The notes beneath the pieces were generated by a model, which was not told the DNA's origin, did no database searches, and saw only the letters and a program-made list of their open reading frames with translations. The position numbers were made by a program, and so were the translations under genes. 64,000 nucleotides of DNA. Source: Halomonas sp. LBP4 (lineage in GTDB: Bacteria > Pseudomonadota > Gammaproteobacteria > Pseudomonadales > Halomonadaceae). Location: the NCBI RefSeq assembly GCF_003202205.1, contig NZ_PDOG01000002.1:77148-141147 (forward strand). The letters are read 5' to 3'. The first letter of the stretch is position 1. Every line of letters begins with the position of its first letter. Shown piece by piece: positions 62,252 through 64,000 of this stretch.

Positions 62252-63511
62252 ATGAATCTTACCGAACTCAAGCAAAAGCCAGTGCCGGAGCTGTTGGAGA
62301 CCGCCCGAGAGATGGGCATCGACAACCTGGCGCGGTCCCGTAAGCAGGACATCATCTTCGCCATCCTCAAGAAGCATGCCAAGAGCGGCGAGGCCATTTA
62401 CGGCGACGGGGTGCTGGAGATCCTCCAGGACGGCTTCGGTTTCCTGCGCAGTGCCGACAGCTCCTATCTCGCGGGGCCCGACGACATCTATGTGTCGCCC
62501 TCGCAGATCCGTCGCTTCAACCTGCGCAAGGGCGATTCCATTTCCGGCAAGATTCGTCCGCCGAAGGAAGGGGAGCGCTACTTCGCGCTGCTCAAGGTCA
62601 GCGAGATCAACTTCGACAAGCCGGAGAACGCCAAGCACAAGATCCTGTTCGAGAACCTCACGCCGCTGTTCCCCCAGGAGCGGCTGCGCATGGAGATCGG
62701 CAACGGCTCCACCGAGGATCTCACCGCGCGGATCATCGACCTGACCGCGCCCATCGGCAAGGGCCAGCGCGGCCTGCTCGTCTCGCCGCCCAAGGCGGGC
62801 AAGACGCTGATGCTGCAGAACATCGCCACCTCGATCACCCGCAACAACCCCGAGTGCCACCTGATCGTGCTGCTGATCGACGAGCGCCCGGAGGAAGTGA
62901 CCGAGATGTCGCGCACCGTGCGCGGCGAGGTGGTGGCCTCGACCTTCGACGAGCCGCCGGCGCGCCACGTCCAGGTCGCCGAGATGGTCATCGAGAAGGC
63001 CAAGCGCCTGGTCGAGCACAAGAAGGACGTGGTGATCCTGCTCGACTCCATCACTCGCCTGGCGCGGGCCTACAACACCGTGGTGCCGAGCTCCGGCAAG
63101 GTGCTCACCGGCGGTGTCGACGCCCATGCCCTGGAGAAGCCCAAGCGTTTCTTCGGCGCGGCGCGCAACATCGAGGAGGGCGGTAGCCTGACCATCATCG
63201 CCACGGCGCTGGTGGACACCGGCTCGAAGATGGACGAGGTGATCTTCGAGGAGTTCAAGGGTACCGGCAACATGGAGGCGCACCTGGACCGCAAGCTGGC
63301 CGAGCGTCGCGTCTACCCGGCAATCAACATCCGCCGCTCCGGTACCCGCCGCGAGGACCTGATCGCCTCCGAGGACGAGATGCAGCGCATGTGGATCCTG
63401 CGCAAGCTGCTCAACCCCATGGACGACACCGCGGCCACGGAATTCCTCATCGACCGCCTGAAGGATACCAAGACGAACCTCGAGTTCTTCGAGGCCATGA
63501 AGCGCCGCTGA
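62252..63511 (+). CDS. rho: Transcription termination factor Rho
   Basis: 419 residues, a hexameric RNA helicase. [20 protein letters not shown] begins the N-terminal domain. The RNA-binding motif is [10 protein letters not shown], the P-loop [20 protein letters not shown], Walker [21 protein letters not shown], and the R-loop/Q-loop [20 protein letters not shown]. Length equals that of E. coli Rho. The ATG at 62252 gives the normal N-terminus; the in-frame extension upstream to 62144 is leader. Confidence 0.98.
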   Translation: MNLTELKQKPVPELLETAREMGIDNLARSRKQDIIFAILKKHAKSGEAIYGDGVLEILQDGFGFLRSADSSYLAGPDDIYVSPSQIRRFNLRKGDSISGKIRPPKEGERYFALLKVSEINFDKPENAKHKILFENLTPLFPQERLRMEIGNGSTEDLTARIIDLTAPIGKGQRGLLVSPPKAGKTLMLQNIATSITRNNPECHLIVLLIDERPEEVTEMSRTVRGEVVASTFDEPPARHVQVAEMVIEKAKRLVEHKKDVVILLDSITRLARAYNTVVPSSGKVLTGGVDAHALEKPKRFFGAARNIEEGGSLTIIATALVDTGSKMDEVIFEEFKGTGNMEAHLDRKLAERRVYPAINIRRSGTRREDLIASEDEMQRMWILRKLLNPMDDTAATEFLIDRLKDTKTNLEFFEAMKRR

Positions 63512-63587
63512 TTCCGTAGCCTTGGCTCGCGGCTGGTGGAAGCGTCGGGGTGCTACCGCCGAGGCATCTTGGCGCGGGGTCGGGCGC

Positions 63588-63715
63588 CTGTAGAAAGACG
63601 CGGCTTACCCGGCGACAGGCCTGCGAGGGGGCGCTGTGAACCCCTCCCTGGGCGCTACCGATGCCATCCCTGGCATAGGACCCCCTCTTCGGCCTGTCCC
63701 CGGCGCTGCTCACCA
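63588..63715 (-). repeat. Dispersed intergenic repeat, full copy (inverse orientation)
   Basis: Arms GACAGGCCTGCGAGGGGG (63614-63631) and CCCCCTCTTCGGCCTGTC (63681-63698). Inner hairpin ATGCCA/TGGCAT (63661-63676) around TCCC. It lies in the rho-ubiD gap and may also help end rho transcription. Confidence 0.8.
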
Positions 63716-63738
63716 CCGGCGATTCAGCAGACGTATTG

Positions 63739-63765
63739 AAGGGGCATGCTATGCTGCCCCTTTCG
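63739..63765 (+). terminator. Hairpin with short T-run before ubiD
   Basis: AAGGGGCA and TGCCCCTT (63739-63762) pair around TGCTATGC and run into TCGTC. It may end rho transcription. The loop also holds TGCTATGCT, an extended -10-like sequence, so a ubiD promoter function is an alternative. Confidence 0.45.
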
Positions 63766-63788
63766 TCGTTCCGGAAACGGGAAATGGA

Positions 63789-64000
63789 ATGAAGTACAAG
63801 GACCTGCGCGACTTCATCGCGGCCCTGGAGGCCCGGGGGGAGCTGACGCGCGTCACCGCCGAGGTCGATCCCTACCTCGAGATCACCGAGATCTGCGACC
63901 GCACCCTGCGGGCCGGCGGGCCGGCACTGCTGTTCGAGAACGTCAAGGGCCACGCCATGCCGCTGCTCGGCAACCTCTTCGGTACGCCGCAGCGGGTGGC
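63789..64000 (+). CDS. ubiD: UbiD-type decarboxylase, N-terminal part (runs off the right edge)
   Basis: 70 residues are visible: [20 protein letters not shown], then [20 protein letters not shown] and [20 protein letters not shown]. This is the start of the prenylated-FMN-dependent 3-octaprenyl-4-hydroxybenzoate decarboxylase of ubiquinone synthesis. The active-site Arg and Glu lie beyond the window. The ATG at 63789 is preceded by GGGAAATGGA. The adjacency to rho agrees with other gammaproteobacteria. Confidence 0.93.
   Translation, partial: MKYKDLRDFIAALEARGELTRVTAEVDPYLEITEICDRTLRAGGPALLFENVKGHAMPLLGNLFGTPQRV

Overview
The window is a GC-rich gammaproteobacterial chromosome segment. Gene order (map/rpsB-tsf-pyrH-frr-uppS-cdsA-ispC-rseP-bamA-skp-lpxD-fabZ-lpxA-lpxB-rnhB-dnaE-accA-tilS), a Pseudomonas-type DapD, a Ppx/Rho divergent pair and acidic proteins suggest a Halomonas-like (Halomonadaceae) organism. 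This assignment is inferred from gene content; no rRNA or other taxonomic marker is present.

Layout. (1) 1-2683: 5' part of aconitase acnA (minus), a small CPxCG-type zinc-ribbon protein and thioredoxin reductase trxB (plus). (2) 2692-29585: one dense minus-strand block of 20 genes that forms an extracellular contractile injection system (eCIS, a phage-tail-like particle). In transcription order it encodes sheath, tube, a T4-gp51-like baseplate chaperone, a proline-rich protein, a DUF4255 cap protein, an AAA+ ATPase, a 77-aa protein, a DUF4157/OmpA-like protein, a 189-aa protein, a CIS tube/LysM adaptor, a LysM protein, a gpD-like hub, a gpV-like spike, a PAAR-like tip, gp25, two baseplate J-like proteins, a gpI-like tail protein, a DUF6519 protein and, after a 221-bp gap, a subtilisin-family protease with two P domains. 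Eleven gene junctions are 4-base start/stop overlaps, so the block reads as one translationally coupled operon. (3) 29586-29888: an unusually AT-rich spacer, probably the eCIS promoter region. (4) 29889-38769: slyX, a membrane-anchored cold-shock protein, then a minus-strand lysine/diaminopimelate cluster (dapC, ArsC-like reductase, dapD, dapE, small protein), glnD and map. (5) 39080-60319: the plus-strand translation, envelope and lipid A super-cluster. (6) 60249-64000: ppx (minus), rho and the start of ubiD.

How the genes work together. Regions 4-6 are housekeeping: translation (rpsB, tsf, frr, map), UMP kinase, undecaprenyl phosphate and phospholipid precursors, isoprenoids, outer-membrane protein assembly, lipid A synthesis, replication and fatty-acid initiation. 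Region 2 is accessory. It holds every core part of a contractile injection machine but no capsid, terminase, integrase or lysis gene, so it is not a prophage. It has one sheath gene, and no tape-measure or host-binding fibre is recognisable. The candidate cargo or processing proteins are the leaderless subtilase at the operon end and the DUF4157 (HELTH) protein.

The housekeeping part also carries a dispersed ~130-bp intergenic repeat. It has three full copies, one internally deleted copy and one fragment, and its paired arms show compensatory changes. There is also a perfect 21-bp inverted repeat before tilS and a 7x7-bp tandem repeat after dnaE. No tRNA, rRNA, CRISPR array, insertion sequence or replication origin was seen.
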